NCBI RefSeq assembly: GCF_041956535.1
Contig: NW_027192195.1
Coordinates: 1,116,652-1,180,651 of the forward strand
Length of the DNA: 64,000 bases
Reading direction: 5' to 3'
DNA from: Calcarisporiella thermophila CBS 279.70
Taxonomy: Eukaryota > Calcarisporiellomycota
A model generated the notes under the pieces. It did not search any database and was not told where the DNA came from. It saw only the letters and a program-made list of their open reading frames with translations. Both the position numbers and the translations under genes were made by a program. Shown here piece by piece: positions 47,205 to 58,471 of this stretch. Each line of letters starts with the position of its first letter. Positions within the stretch are counted from its first letter, which is position 1.

Positions 47205-49004
47205 ATGCCCTTAATCCACGCAGTCGAGTACGTCGCTCCGATATCTGCAGTTCTGGCCATCGCCCTCCTCCCTCTCGGGCCTTTACTCTTCCCCCGCGCA
47301 TATATTCTTTTTCTTCTCTCATACTTTTCCCTCTTTCTCTATCTTTCCATCAATCACTTTTTCAAGTTCTGCATCACGGTGCGTCAAATTAAGAGAAACG
47401 TCCGGCGGTGGAACCAATATCTGTCGACCAACCGCAGCCCTTCTTCGTCCGCTAATGGCAACAATGGTGCAAATAATGCGACCCTGTCAAATAGCAGAGT
47501 GTCCTATGACTTGGATGGGGGGGAGGAAGATCGGCTGAATGAAATGGAGTCGGCGCTGAAGCCTTACGATGACCATTACTTTGTACATGCATTTATTATT
47601 CCTAACTATAATGAACCTGAAGCTCTCCTGCGTGACACGATCAAGCGATTAGCGAGCCATCGGTAAGTTCTCGTTTGCGTGTCGACTCCAGCCTTCCCTC
47701 TTCATACTCATATATTCTCCATCCTTCCGACCAGACACGCACGCACAAACTACGTTATCATTCTCGCTATGGAGGCACGTGAGGTCAATCAAGTTCAAAA
47801 GGGTGCATCCCTGCAAAGCCAGTTCGAGTCCAATTTCCTCCATTTTATCGTGACGGCGCATCCCGCTGGGGTTCCTGGCGAAGCGCCTGGTAAGGGAAGT
47901 AATGTTTCCTACGCGGCACGCGTGGGCTGTAGCGAGTTAGTGCACCGTGGTATCGATAAACGGCGCATCATTATCACGAACACGGACTCTGATGCCTCGA
48001 TTCCAGAGCTCTATGTGCAGCACGTAGAAAAAACCTTGAACGAGGCCGACGACCCATACGCGCTTCTACTGGCGCCGCCCATCTTTTTCTCGCGGAATTC
48101 ATTGGAAGTGCCTGCGCCCGTGCGCGTGACGGATATTGTGTGGAGCATCATGGTGATGCAGAATTTGAGCAATGGCAGGGGGATGGCGATTCCTTGTTCG
48201 ACGTACACCCTCTCTCTCATGCTCGCAGAGCGGGTCGGATACTGGGATGTCGATGCCGGGGCAATAGGGGAGGACATGCACATGTTCCTAAAGGTTTTCT
48301 TCCGCACCGACGGATATGCAAGGGGAGTCCCCATCTACGTGCCCGTAAACATGACGAATGTGCAAACCACGGGCTTCATGTCCAACATGTATGCGCGCTA
48401 CGTGCAGGCACGGCGGCATTACAAAGGCGTGGCCGATGTTGCTTATGCGCTGCGTTCGGCCCTCGTGCCCAAGAGCACCCCGTTGGACACAATGATGGGA
48501 TCGCAGGAGCGCAAGTCGAATGCGGGAGCCTTCCTCGACAAATTCCTGGTGTGTTTGCACGTGCTTGAGGCGCACATGATCCCCGTCACTAGTGGTTGGC
48601 TCATGTTCGCGGCAGTCCCGGTCACCCAGTTCCTTCTCTTTCCCCCCGCCCCTCTTGTGCCCTACGTGGCGCCTGCGGAAAACCCTATTCTGACAAGCGA
48701 GTTCTATGCCACCATCTGGAACCTGGTCAAGATCCTCACCGTGCTACTCCCCATGCCCCTCCTTGCCTGCGTGGTGCTCTATGAGGGCCTCCACCGTGTA
48801 GTGGAGCGCGAACTGTTCCGCAAGCCCCGCCAGGGCTGCCGGAGCTTCAAGAACGCCGTGGACTACTTGTGGCTGCCGGTCAGTGCCTGGCTCTTCATGA
48901 CGCTCCCCTCGACCATTGCATCGGTGCAACGATTTTTCCGGGAGGACGACCACTATCATGTGGCAGAGAAGGTGTTTAATGGCGAAAGCGATTCAGAAGC
49001 GTAA
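47205..49004 (+). CDS. Membrane-bound family 2 glycosyltransferase
   Basis: Two exons, 47205-47662 and 47735-49004, join in phase to 575 residues. Two hydrophobic segments lie near residues 5-60. The GT2 domain follows: FIIPNYNEPEALLRDTI, YVIILAMEAREV, NTDSDASIP (DxD-like donor site), AIGEDMHMFLKVFF (ED acceptor base) and YVQARRHYKG in place of the processive QxxRW motif. Two or more membrane segments follow (WLMFAAVPVTQFLLF; ILTVLLPMPLLACVVLYEG; YLWLPVSAWLFMTLP). The order matches cellulose, hyaluronan or chitin synthase-like enzymes in core layout, but it is far shorter than fungal chitin synthases. It probably builds a cell-wall or capsule polysaccharide or glycolipid; the product is unknown. 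Confidence 0.8.
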
Positions 49005-49826
49005 TTCTATATACTATTCCATTTTTTTATTTTCACCCCCCCCTTCCTCTCCCCTCCCTCCTCTCGCCTCCCTCCCCCTCACTCTTAACTTCTTAATGGG
49101 ACTGTATTAATCTAGTTTTTTTTCTTATTATGGGTTTGCGGGAATGTGGGATTTCTTAGAGGCCCGTGTAGCGCGCGGAAAAAAAATTTAAAACCAATGT
49201 TTTCAACATATTAGCTTGTCTTTTAATTTATTTTTGTATTGTGCATTTTCTTCTCTTCTCTTATACTTTTTCTTTATATATATACACATGTATGTCTTTT
49301 CCCTTTCTTCTTATTCTGCATGTTCTTCTCTTAATTAAGGAATTTCTTTACTAGAACAATTGGACGCTCGAATCTTGAGTAGAAATATTGGTTGATATCA
49401 CGTTCTGGTTCACAAAGTTGCCACCTATACACCGATATCGAGAATGCGCATTTTTTTCAAATCGTAGCAGAAAAAACGGCCTACTCGTGCCGCTTGATTA
49501 AAGTCAAATCTATAGGAGTTTAATATGAAGCTTGAGGTCGTTATGTGATTGAACGTATATTTGGTAAACAAATTGTGGAAGGAGTATACGAGATTTAAGC
49601 GGTCAAAGCTAGTGGATATCTTCCCATTATTCACATTTGATTCGATTAGTGTATTTTTTTTTAAGTTATATGTTCTCCCCCATCAAGAATCTTCCACCCA
49701 AAAAACAATCCTTTCTATATGGTGTAAATTAGGGGGTGTGACTGCTCTCTCCAGTGTCGCGAATTCAAGCGCGTCTCGCAAACCGGCTCATTTTGTAGAG
49801 TGTTGTGCTCGATCAGTTCGTTAAAC
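49005..49826. other. Intergenic between the glycosyltransferase and SMC5
   Basis: 822 bp, AT-rich, with TATATATATACACATGTATG near 49276 and no supported gene. It should hold the 3' end of the glycosyltransferase gene and the SMC5 promoter. Confidence 0.4.
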
Positions 49827-52800
49827 ATGCCCTCCCGCCGTAACCGCAAGATTCTTGAGCAGGAGGAAGAGGAGGGAGAAGAGGAGGAACTCAGCACTCG
49901 GAGCCAGCGAGAAAGGAACGGCCGATCTGAAGCGGATGGAGAAAGAGGCCAAAGCACCCTTCCTAATCTAAAGCGCCAGCGAATCCAAACCGAATTATCC
50001 AGCGATACTGACGGGTAGGTGTCCTATATTTTACTTGAACATCTTGGAATAGCTTTTTGTAGAATGAATTTTGCATTAATGCATGCTATCCTGTGCATTA
50101 CTCGCCAGCTTTGTGAACGGCTCCATTGTGCGTGTGTCCTTGGTTAATTTTGTGACCTATGACAAGTGCGAGTTTCGGCCAGGCCCACACATGAACATGA
50201 TCATTGGACCAAATGGATCTGGGAAGAGCAGCATTGTATGCGCAATTGCTTTAGGGCTAGGCTGGAATACTTCGGTAGATGTGACTCAGCTTGAATTGCA
50301 GGTTTTATGCATCGATACTAATTATCACCACTGGTTTTGTTTATTGGGACAGCTATTGGGTCGAGCCAAAGACATCTCTGAGTTTGTAAAGAAGGGCAAA
50401 GAACGGGCTTCAATCGAGATAGAGCTAAAGAGGAGGGGTGGAAATGTGATAATCAAGCGTCTCATCAATTTGAAAGATAACCATTCAGTGTGGAAGCTCA
50501 ATGGTAATTACGCTATGTTAACTAAAGACAGCTGCCCTGCTAACACTCTCGTTCCGGACCAAAGGTCAACCGAGCACCCATCGCGAAGTGGTGACCAAGA
50601 TAAATAGCCTGCACATCCAAATTGATAATCTTTGGTATTCATTCATTATTTTTCATTCCTATACTATGAAGAAAACCCTAATCATGTCAAAATGCACATT
50701 TAGCCAATTTTTACCTCAAGATAAAGTCTCAGAATTTGCACAGGTAACGATAAAATATATGATGTGAGTTATCGGTTGTGGATATGAACGAGTGTTTCCA
50801 CTTGGATTTAGATGACACCTCCCCAGCTTCTCAGGGCGACGGAGGAAGCGGCGGGGGAGAAAAGAATGGTTGAGATGCAGGATAAATTGATACAACTGCG
50901 CGAGCAAGAAAAGGCCTTTACCTCTGTAAATATTGGATGAAATTGCTGGGACTGAGCCATTTTCTAAACTTTATTCATCTTGCTTGGCAGTCTTTGAATT
51001 TAGAACGCAGTGAGCTGAAGGGGTTAGAAAATGGGATCCAACTATTAGAGCGAGATATGCTTCGGCACAAACAAAGAGAGAAAATCTTAAGAAAGGTACA
51101 ATAGTTTCCGCTACCGTTTTAGGAGAGGATGCGGTGGTAACTAGACCTTTCATTAGATACGAGTAATCGAGATGCGGATTCCCTTTGCGAAATACGGAAT
51201 CGCCAAGAAAGCTTATGACGAAGCGAAGCAGGAACGAAATGCGGCAAATCACGAATTGAATCGCATTAAGAGCCAGGCTCAACCCGCACAAGAGCAAATC
51301 AGGTAAACGTGGGGGACTGTTTTTGATTTCGAGCAAGTAGGCTTAACCTCTTCTGAAACCCGATGCAACCTCAGTGAGCTAAAACGATCCTTGGAGCATG
51401 CAAACGCACTCAAAGCAACGCTTCGACAGCAAACCACCCGATTGCAGAGTCAGATGACCCAGAAAATCAATAGCCTTGAAAAAAGCGAGGCTGAATGCGA
51501 TGACCAACGGAAGCAGCTGCAGCTCATCCGCAAACAGGAAAAAGAGCACCAACAGAAAATCGTGAATCTCCGGAACAACATCGAGACGCTTGAGGTGCAA
51601 GTAGCCCAGGGACCGCCGGATTCCGACACCTCGGAGATACAAAGCGAGATCCACCAGATTACAACTCAGTTGCGGGAGGTGGTCGCCCAGGTGGAGGATC
51701 TACAGAACGAGCAGAGGGAAATTGCGCAAGAGGGCAAAAAGATAAATTCGCAAATCAACGAGAAGCTTAATCGGTAATTCAGCTGTGCTAACAATTGGAT
51801 AATGAAAAGGAGACACGTTTTGCATTAACATACCGACCTGATCTCTGTTCATAGTCGCCGGGAACTAGACAATGTTCGCATCCGGCGCTTAGAAGCACTG
51901 AAGAGGCAAGACCCCGCAGTGTTCAAAGCCTACGAAATAGCACAAGAGCATAAAGACCAGTTTGATAAACCCGTACTGGGACCGATCTGCCTTGAACTCA
52001 ATATTAGGGACAAGAGATTCGTCGGTGCCATTGAGAGCACACTCGGCAATGCGATTTTGAAGGTATTGCTTTTTCAAATTTAGCTCGCCTATTCATAGAA
52101 TTTGAATGTGCTGGTGTGAAAATTTGTTTTTTTTTTTGGTTTGAGAGTAGACGTTCGTATGTCAGACTGTTGCCGACTATCGCCGTTTCACTCGTGAGCT
52201 AATCGATAAAAGGAAGATGAGATTAAATGTGGTTGCATTTCCTGATCGTACCATGGCGGACTATCGTCCCCCTGTGCCAGTCGAGGAAATTACCAAATTA
52301 GGGCTAGAAAATTACCTGATCAGCTATGTCGAAGCACCACCTCCAGTGCTAGTAACGCTATGTGAGCAAAAACGGTTGCATGCTATTGTAAGTCAGAGCC
52401 CTAACAGTTTCAGCCAATGAAGAATGAAAGACGATACACTGGTATGTTGACTAATATTTTGGTCGCAATAGCCTATCTCCCCCAATGAAAAAGTCGATCA
52501 TCGACTCATTGCGCAAAACTCTCAGTTGAATCAGTACATTGCTGCGGATGAGTTCTTCTCGATCAAATTCTCGCGATACGGGAATAAAACTCCATCGACC
52601 ATTTCAAGTGAGGTTCGTGCCGGGAGATTCTTGGTGGACTCTGGTATGAATGAGGTGTGGTTTGAAATAAAAAACACGAGCTAACTATGATCCGTTGAAT
52701 TCAGTGGACATGGACGTCATCCGGCAGGTCGAACAAGAGATCGACGACCTTCGTACTCAACTTACCACCAACGAGGGTCGCATCCGTAATCTCAAAGCAA

Positions 52801-54495
52801 AAGAAAATGAACTGCGTGTACAGGATAAGGAACTGCGAGCTCGAAAGGACGCGCTGTCTGCACGCAAGCGAGAGATACAGAAGAAGGTCCAGGAATTTGA
52901 GGCACTAAAGCTCCGTCTGGGTAATTACAAAAACTGTTATTCTGAAGTACAAATGGACGCCTGCTTATCGGTCTCTTTTGGATATACCAGAGAGCCTAAA
53001 AACGAATTTACAGCAAGAGGAGAGCAGCCCCGAGAGATATAGGCGAGAGGAGGAAAAGGTTCGGCAAATCATCCATAGGCTGGCGGTCAAGCGTTCCAAA
53101 ATGATTTTGGAGCTGGAGGTATAGAGCCTTGTTTTATCTTATGGTTCTTTACGCTTCACGGTGCTAACCCCATTCTATTACACTGACGCAACCATCAGCA
53201 AATGCTGAAGGATTCAGCTGATCTTTCCCACCGCCGAAATATAGCCGATCTTCATTCGATTCAGCTTGAATCCGACTTGAACGCGCTGGATGCCCTCTTC
53301 CACCGCCATAATTCTGCGCTTCACGATGCGAATCGTCGCTTCCTCGAGGCCAGCAAAGCATTTAGCGAAGCCAAGGCCCACGCCATGAAGTTACTTGAGG
53401 TGGCCAACGCTCAAGTTAAAAATTTGGATGAAGAAACGAAAATAGAATTTCAGCAGATGGGGAACGATATACCGCTGGAAACGCTTGAAGAGATGCTGAT
53501 ATCAGAACGAGCAAAGGCCGAGCTAAACTTGGGGACGGATCCGCGAGTAATCCAGCAATACGAGACGAGAAAGAAGGAGGTATGCAAATAATAAGAGGCT
53601 GCAAAGTGAAAGCAGACACATACAAATATCTGATCTCTTTGTCCGCCGCCCTAGATCGAGAATCGACAGAGAAGCATTGAGAAGAAAGAGTCTACCTGTT
53701 CACACATTCAAGCTGAGCTTGGAAAGTTGCGAGTAAGTACTTTTTGCTTCACACTTCAAAGTCCGGAAAACTGAAGCCAGCGTTTGGATTGTGGTCAAAC
53801 TACTAGAAAGAGTGGGAAGATGGGCTGGATAATTTGGTCAGGCGTATTAGTGAAGGGTTTTCACAGTCATTTGATCGTGAGTCTCGTTTTTCCATTTTCT
53901 TTATCTGCTCTTTTGTCCTTGCTTTGCCTGACGAGTTTTCGAACGATTTCTCTTGCCAGGAATTGGATGCGCAGGCGAAGTTCACCTTAAGAAAGAAGAA
54001 GATTTTGACAAATGGGGCATCGAAATCTTGGTGAAGTTTCGGGACCATGAGCGGCTACAACCCTTGACGGGACAGCGCCAATCCGGCGGGGAGCGCTCGG
54101 TCTCCACCATTCTTTACCTCATGGCATTGCAAGGGTTGACGAAATCTCCGTTCCGTGTTGTGGACGAGATTAATCAGGGTATGGATCCACGCAACGAGAG
54201 GCTGATACATACGCTGATTGTTGAGACAGTATGTCGGCCTGGGACCGCTCAGTAAGTTTCAATACAATATGTGAATGAGGCAAGTTGCTCTCGAGGTATT
54301 ATTTGCTCACTCTCGTCTATGTCATATCATGCTTTCTTTAGATATTTTTTAATCACACCCAAATTGCTTCCTGATCTGACCTACCACGATCGAATGAAAA
54401 TCCTCTGTGTGTATAATGGAGAATGGCAACCGGACAAGCTGCATCTAAAGGATATCGTGGCAAGACAGCTTAGACAGGTTAGAGAGGGGAGATAG
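49827..54495 (+). CDS. SMC5: SMC5 subunit of the SMC5/6 complex
   Basis: Gene with more than a dozen exons. An acidic, basic-mixed N-terminal tail (MPSRRNRKILEQEEEEGE) leads into the ATPase head with Walker A GPNGSGKSSIVCAIALGLG, then LLGRAKDISEFVKKG and the SMC5-type CQFLPQDKVSEFAQ. Long coiled-coil exons run from about 50820 to 51780. The hinge lies at about 51890-52680 (PVLGPICLELNIRDKRFVGAIE, then NVVAFPDR). The second coiled coil runs to about 53900. The C-terminal head ends with the signature GQRQSGGERSVSTILYLMALQ, Walker B FRVVDEINQGMDPRNER, and QYFLITPKLLPDLTY. The DEINQGMDPxNE and ITPKLLPDL blocks are specific for SMC5 over SMC6. It acts in recombination repair and SUMO-linked chromosome maintenance. 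Some internal joins are approximate. Confidence 0.95.
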
Positions 54496-54740
54496 AATTC
54501 CGTGTATGGGTATATCTTGAAAATTGTTGCCTATTTCCATTTTATCCGTGTATTCATAAATTCAATTCAATTCTACACATATAATAATATACATCTTGTC
54601 TTCATTTTTGTTCACTACCGCAGAGAAATGCTGCCCGATTGAGAAGATAGGAAATGTTTGCAAACTGACCACTCACGGGGATGAACTATGTCGAAACAAT
54701 AGCCCCCCCGGGGCTCCTCCGATATCTAGAGAGTGAAAGG

Positions 54741-54792
54741 TCGCCACCTAAAACCGTGGTAATTAAGTAATTACCATGGTTTTAGGTGGCGA
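54741..54792. repeat. 25-bp near-perfect inverted repeat (hairpin)
   Basis: Left arm 54741-54765 and right arm 54768-54792 are reverse complements at 24 of 25 positions, separated by only AG. The single mismatch would be a G:U pair in RNA. The arm begins TCGCCACCTAAAACC. Outside it on the left lies CCGATATCTAG and to the right the shorter hairpin at 54810-54836 ends with CCTATATCTAG, so the outer sequences resemble terminal inverted repeats of a tiny foldback element or MITE. Confidence 0.9.
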
Positions 54793-54809
54793 CTAGATAG
54801 GTTAGGCGG

Positions 54810-54836
54810 CTAGATATAGGGAGATCCTATATCTAG
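54810..54836. repeat. 11-bp perfect inverted repeat
   Basis: CTAGATATAGG (54810-54820) and CCTATATCTAG (54826-54836) are exact reverse complements with a 5-nt loop. The same motif, one base different, occurs at 54719-54729 left of the larger hairpin. Confidence 0.85.
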
Positions 54837-55126
54837 TTCCATTTTTTTGATTCGGTTCTCTAAAACAGAATTTTTAGATAAAATTCCAAGAAATCCACTT
54901 CATTAGTCATTGATTTGTAAAAGAGAGGTTAATACGAATGAACCATATATGGATTAAATGAGACGTTTCGATTTTAGTAATGGGCTGAATAATGTTCGGT
55001 CAAAATGTGTGCGAAAATAATTTGCTAGTGAACTTTGTTGAGGGATGGATGAATCTCTGAGGTCGAAACTGTCGAAACTCTTGAAAATTTCTCCATGATT
55101 CCGCTCACGTGGAAAGCGCCGATACA

Positions 55127-55134
55127 TATAAATA
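55127..55134 (+). promoter_or_regulatory. TATA box of the GST gene
   Basis: TATAAATA 47 bp upstream of the GST start codon, correctly oriented and in an otherwise GC-richer context. Confidence 0.55.
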
Positions 55135-55180
55135 AGCGATCACTTTTCCCGCATCCATCGAGTTACAACTCAAACTCCAA

Positions 55181-55964
55181 ATGGCATCAGACCAGCTTAC
55201 CTTTTACTCGTATAGATTGTGCCCATATGCGCAGCGTGTAGCAATCACGCTTCGCGAGCTTAATATTGAGCCCGACCAGAGAGTGGAGATCGATATTGAT
55301 AATAAACCAGATTGGTAAAACATGCGAAACTAATGCGATTTCGATGACACGGATTGATCTATTGTGAGTAGGTATGCGCAAATAAACCCCAACGGAAAGG
55401 TTCCTGCTTTTAGGGTAGGGAAAGAAGTGCTCGTCGAATCTCTTATCATAGTAGACTACTTGATTGAGAAATATGGGGCTGGCACAGGGTACGCGTGTTT
55501 TAATGTTGCCAACCCACTCAATTTTCAGAGATGACTCATGCCTCGTTAATATTTGATGTAGCCTCCTCGGCGAAGATCCTCTTGACCGTGCACAGTCTCG
55601 CATCTTCATCAATGCCTTGGAATCCATACTGCCTCACTACAAGCAGGCATTATTATCTGGGCCAGAGCACTATGCTGAATTGCTCAAAGGATTGCGAACA
55701 ATCAACCAGCTTCTCACAAAACAGTCAGAGGGTCCATATTTCCTTGGGAAAACCTTCTCCTGCGCCGACATTTGTGTTACCCCCTTTTTGAGTCTGATCA
55801 GTATGCTGCCAGAGTTTGGATTTGAGATTCCCAACGACAATGACTATGCTCGCTTGAATGAGTACATAAAAGTACTTTTAACTCGCCCCAGCGTCAGGGA
55901 GGTTTTACCTGGGAAGGATGAGGCGATCAAGCGGGTCAAAGAGGCAAAGAATAAGCGTCCATGA
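55181..55964 (+). CDS. Glutathione S-transferase (omega/GstA-like)
   Basis: Three exons, 55181-55314, 55372-55488 and 55562-55964, join in phase to 217 residues. The N-terminal thioredoxin fold begins QLTFYSYRLCPYAQRVAITL, where CPYA is the cysteine-type active site of omega and dehydroascorbate-reductase-like GSTs. INPNGKVPAF carries the cis-Pro and LVESLIIVDYLIEKYG the glutathione gamma-Glu-binding ES pair. The helical C-terminal domain contains GPYFLGKTFSCADICVTPFL, the conserved N-capping box (S-x-A-D). Length fits the family. It probably reduces or deglutathionylates substrates in the cytosol. A TATA box lies 47 bp upstream, consistent with inducible expression. Confidence 0.93.
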
Positions 55965-56944
55965 TCCTAACTTCTGCAAAAGAAAGAATTATTGCAAGAT
56001 CCGGAATATGTAGCAAATTGCTATTGCTATTGATATTCATATGCAGTGAAGAGAATCTTGAAATTTATTTTCAATTTAAACTCAAACAGTTGCATCTTTT
56101 AGATTAAAATATCAAACATATTATACAAGGAAAATTTAATGACACTGCTTAAAAATCAAAGGAGCCGAGCAAAAAAAAAAAAAATGATGATAAGTCTTCA
56201 AGCTTGAATAGGTTGGTTAGGTAATTTTTACCTCTTCAAAATCAAGGACTATCTCTTTACTATCATCGAATCAGACTAGAGTTCTTTTTTCTCATCTTTG
56301 TTTGAATCCTATTTTGCCCTTTTTCCTTTGGACATGAAAATAGTGCTTTTTTATCGCGAGGAGCAAATCAAAGAGCTGCGTTTGAAAGCAATATCTTCGT
56401 GCTCCTGACCAATATAAGATTGCAGTAATAACGGTGTGTGTGCAATTATTCTATGTAGATAAATACTGCTATAGAGAGGCCTAAATTGTTATGAACCATA
56501 GCGAGCTTATCTACAATGAGAATCGACAGGCGAAAGGATAATCTAACCTGTTTAAATAAACTAACCTTTACATAGAGGGAATCTTTAATTTGAAGGTTTC
56601 ATTATACAATATTTAATTCTTGGTAAATGTTGCGCGACTTGTGAAAGGTTACTGCTATTATACCATATTTTTACTTAATTTTCATGCTTATTTAAAATGA
56701 GGATAATCATTTTATTCAAAAAAAAAATCAAGAATGCAATTTTCATTTGGGGGCATACTGCCGTGCTACCACCACATTTCCAATATTCTATATAACATGT
56801 TTGGGGGCTCAACTGGGAAAACGCACAAGGATATTCATCTTACCACACGAATACAACACTCAAAAACAATTTTGAAAAAGTCTGCTAGTAGATAGGAAAT
56901 TCTGGAATAAATGCGCCTAATTATGCCGATCCCTTGATATGCTC
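55965..56944. other. AT-rich intergenic sequence
   Basis: About 980 bp with A and T homopolymers and no supported gene. It marks the boundary between the gene-dense part and the transposon-rich right end. Confidence 0.4.
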
Positions 56945-57257
56945 TGCTGTTGGAGAACTCGGTAGGTTGGTTACGCAGTCTCGAGATAGCTGTAAAGGCC
57001 AACAACTGGAGTATCAAAGCAACATGGAGGGTCGTGGATTCCTTCTGCTTGAGTGATTCAGCCACGTGGTATCAACGCCATAGAGTTGAGTCGAATATAC
57101 TAAGTCTGATACCAGGGAGATGTTCAGGAGAGCTCTCCTTAAGCGGTACAAAACGGAGGTCAGGGAGGAAGCGAGGAGAACGGCATTGAAGACCCGACGG
57201 CAACACCTGAGTGAGCCAGTGGAGCAGGTAGCATCAGAGATACAATCTCGCTACTAG
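56945..57257 (+). mobile_element. Decayed retrotransposon Gag fragment (Ty3/gypsy-like)
   Basis: Two overlapping frames look like the Retrotrans_gag domain. The first (56945 to about 57090) reads VGWLRSLEIAVKANNWS, then WRVVDSFCLSDSATWYQRH, matching the W-L..E..A.AN.W and GxAxxWY blocks. The second frame, shifted, runs 57120-57257 and reads MFRRALLKRYKTEVREEARR followed by a Tyr-ended helix and a stop. The frameshift between them and the missing nucleocapsid, protease and RT show a dead remnant. No LTRs were seen. Confidence 0.5.
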
Positions 57258-57902
57258 CAATCATATTTAGTTTTCTTGGATCCGGATGTTGTATTTGGCC
57301 GCAGGGTGAGGATACTATTGTGTTTTCCTAATTGAGCCCTCAAAAATGCTACATGAATATTGAGAAGTGGGAAGAAAACGCTCATGTATTCACAAAAACT
57401 AAGAAAGAGTTTTATACTCCAGGTTTTTTTTGTAGTTCTCAGCACTCGGGCTTATATAGCAAAAAGATATCGATTAAAATCGAAGTAACGGGTGCAGAAA
57501 TAGGATCGACGCATGATTAATGAAAATCAAGGAGGATTGTCGCATAAAAAATAAAACAGCAATTAGGAACTGATGCATAATAAACAGATGCATAGCATAG
57601 ATAGCAACTGATCTCTTGTCAATCGATTAGATGGCTTCTCTCTAGCTATTGAGCCCTTGTTAAGTTCACCGCGGCTAAAAACAAAATTGTGTGTAATTTA
57701 AAATTTGTGATGAAAACGGAAAATTCAATTCCGGAGACTAAAATTAGTTTCTCTTGTTGTTCTGAACAAATTGCTGGAAAAGCTACCTTAAGATTAAGAA
57801 GAAGTATATATGGAAGAGTTTTATCGACGCATTTTACTGCATTTCGGAGAAGTTGTAAAGAAGTAGCTTAAAGCTCGATTCCTAGAGTATGTCCCGGTCA
57901 CA

Positions 57903-57945
57903 TCTCTAGTGCCGTCACCGGGAATCGAACCCAGCACACAATAGT
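57903..57945 (-). repeat. Partial tRNA-like 3' half
   Basis: On the minus strand, CTGGGTTCGATTCCCGG forms a T arm with a perfect B box, followed by an acceptor-like TGACGGCA. There is no matching 5' half or anticodon arm; upstream the sequence runs into the A tail of SINE copy 3. It may be a broken tRNA or the remnant of a different SINE head. Confidence 0.5.
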
Positions 57946-57967
57946 TAAGAATTCCTCATAGGCTTAG

Positions 57968-58314
57968 TTTTTTTTTTTTTTTTTTGTATAAATCAATGAA
58001 AACTATATATTTAATTTCCATATATTACATGAAGTTAATGTCAATGGACTCAACATAACAAGATATAGGTCCTTGGTAGATAGGCGTTCAATCGATATGC
58101 GTGTATCGTAGTTGTCGTGAATAGCATGTACGTGAAACCGATGTAATCTTTGTACTTATCGTAGGAGGGATCCTTTCAATAATGTAGACTCAATTTCTGA
58201 TCAAGTGGACAGCAGTCACAAACTAAGAGTAAGTGCTGGTGGGGGAAGTGGGATTCGAACCCACGCCGTTCTCGTCGGCATACCAGGGATAGTCCACTAC
58301 ACTAACCCTCCCCC
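57968..58314 (-). mobile_element. tRNA-derived SINE, copy 3 (full length, minus strand)
   Basis: Nearly identical to copy 1 over its whole length. On the minus strand it begins GGGGGAGGGTTAGTGTAG at 58314, has the B box GGTTCGAATCC, the encoded CCACCA, the same body (ACATTAACTTCATGTAATAT block) and ends in a tail of about 19 A residues at 57968-57986. The long pure A tail and high identity to copy 1 suggest a recent insertion. No direct target-site duplication is evident. It lies divergent to tRNA-Asp with 85 bp between their 5' ends. Confidence 0.88.
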
Positions 58315-58399
58315 ACAAAAGCTAAGCCTCCATTCTCTACTACTGCGCCATAAATCCATATTGTACCAAATTTCCTCACAACGGAAAATCAAATAAGAA

Positions 58400-58471
58400 T
58401 CTTCGGTAGTATAGTGGTTAGTATTCCCGCCTGTCACGCGGGCGACCCGGGTTCAATTCCCGGCCGGAGAG
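58400..58471 (+). tRNA. tRNA-Asp (anticodon GTC)
   Basis: 72-nt intronless cloverleaf. The acceptor stem TCTTCGG pairs with CCGGAGA and discriminator G73, as expected for Asp. The anticodon loop CTGTCAC gives GTC. The T arm CCGGG-TTCAATT-CCCGG holds the B box, and the A box TAGTATAGTGG is present. CCA is not encoded. Confidence 0.96.

Larger units (their letters stand above)
54496..55180. other. Intergenic with foldback repeats
   Basis: 685 bp between SMC5 and the GST gene. Apart from the two hairpins described separately (54741-54792 and 54810-54836) and a TATA box for the GST gene, no feature is visible. Confidence 0.5.

Noticed and set aside
57940-58330. Target-site duplication for SINE copy 3
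   Set aside because: The flanks share only an inverted GGCTTAG/CTAAGCC, not a direct repeat, so it was not counted as a duplication.
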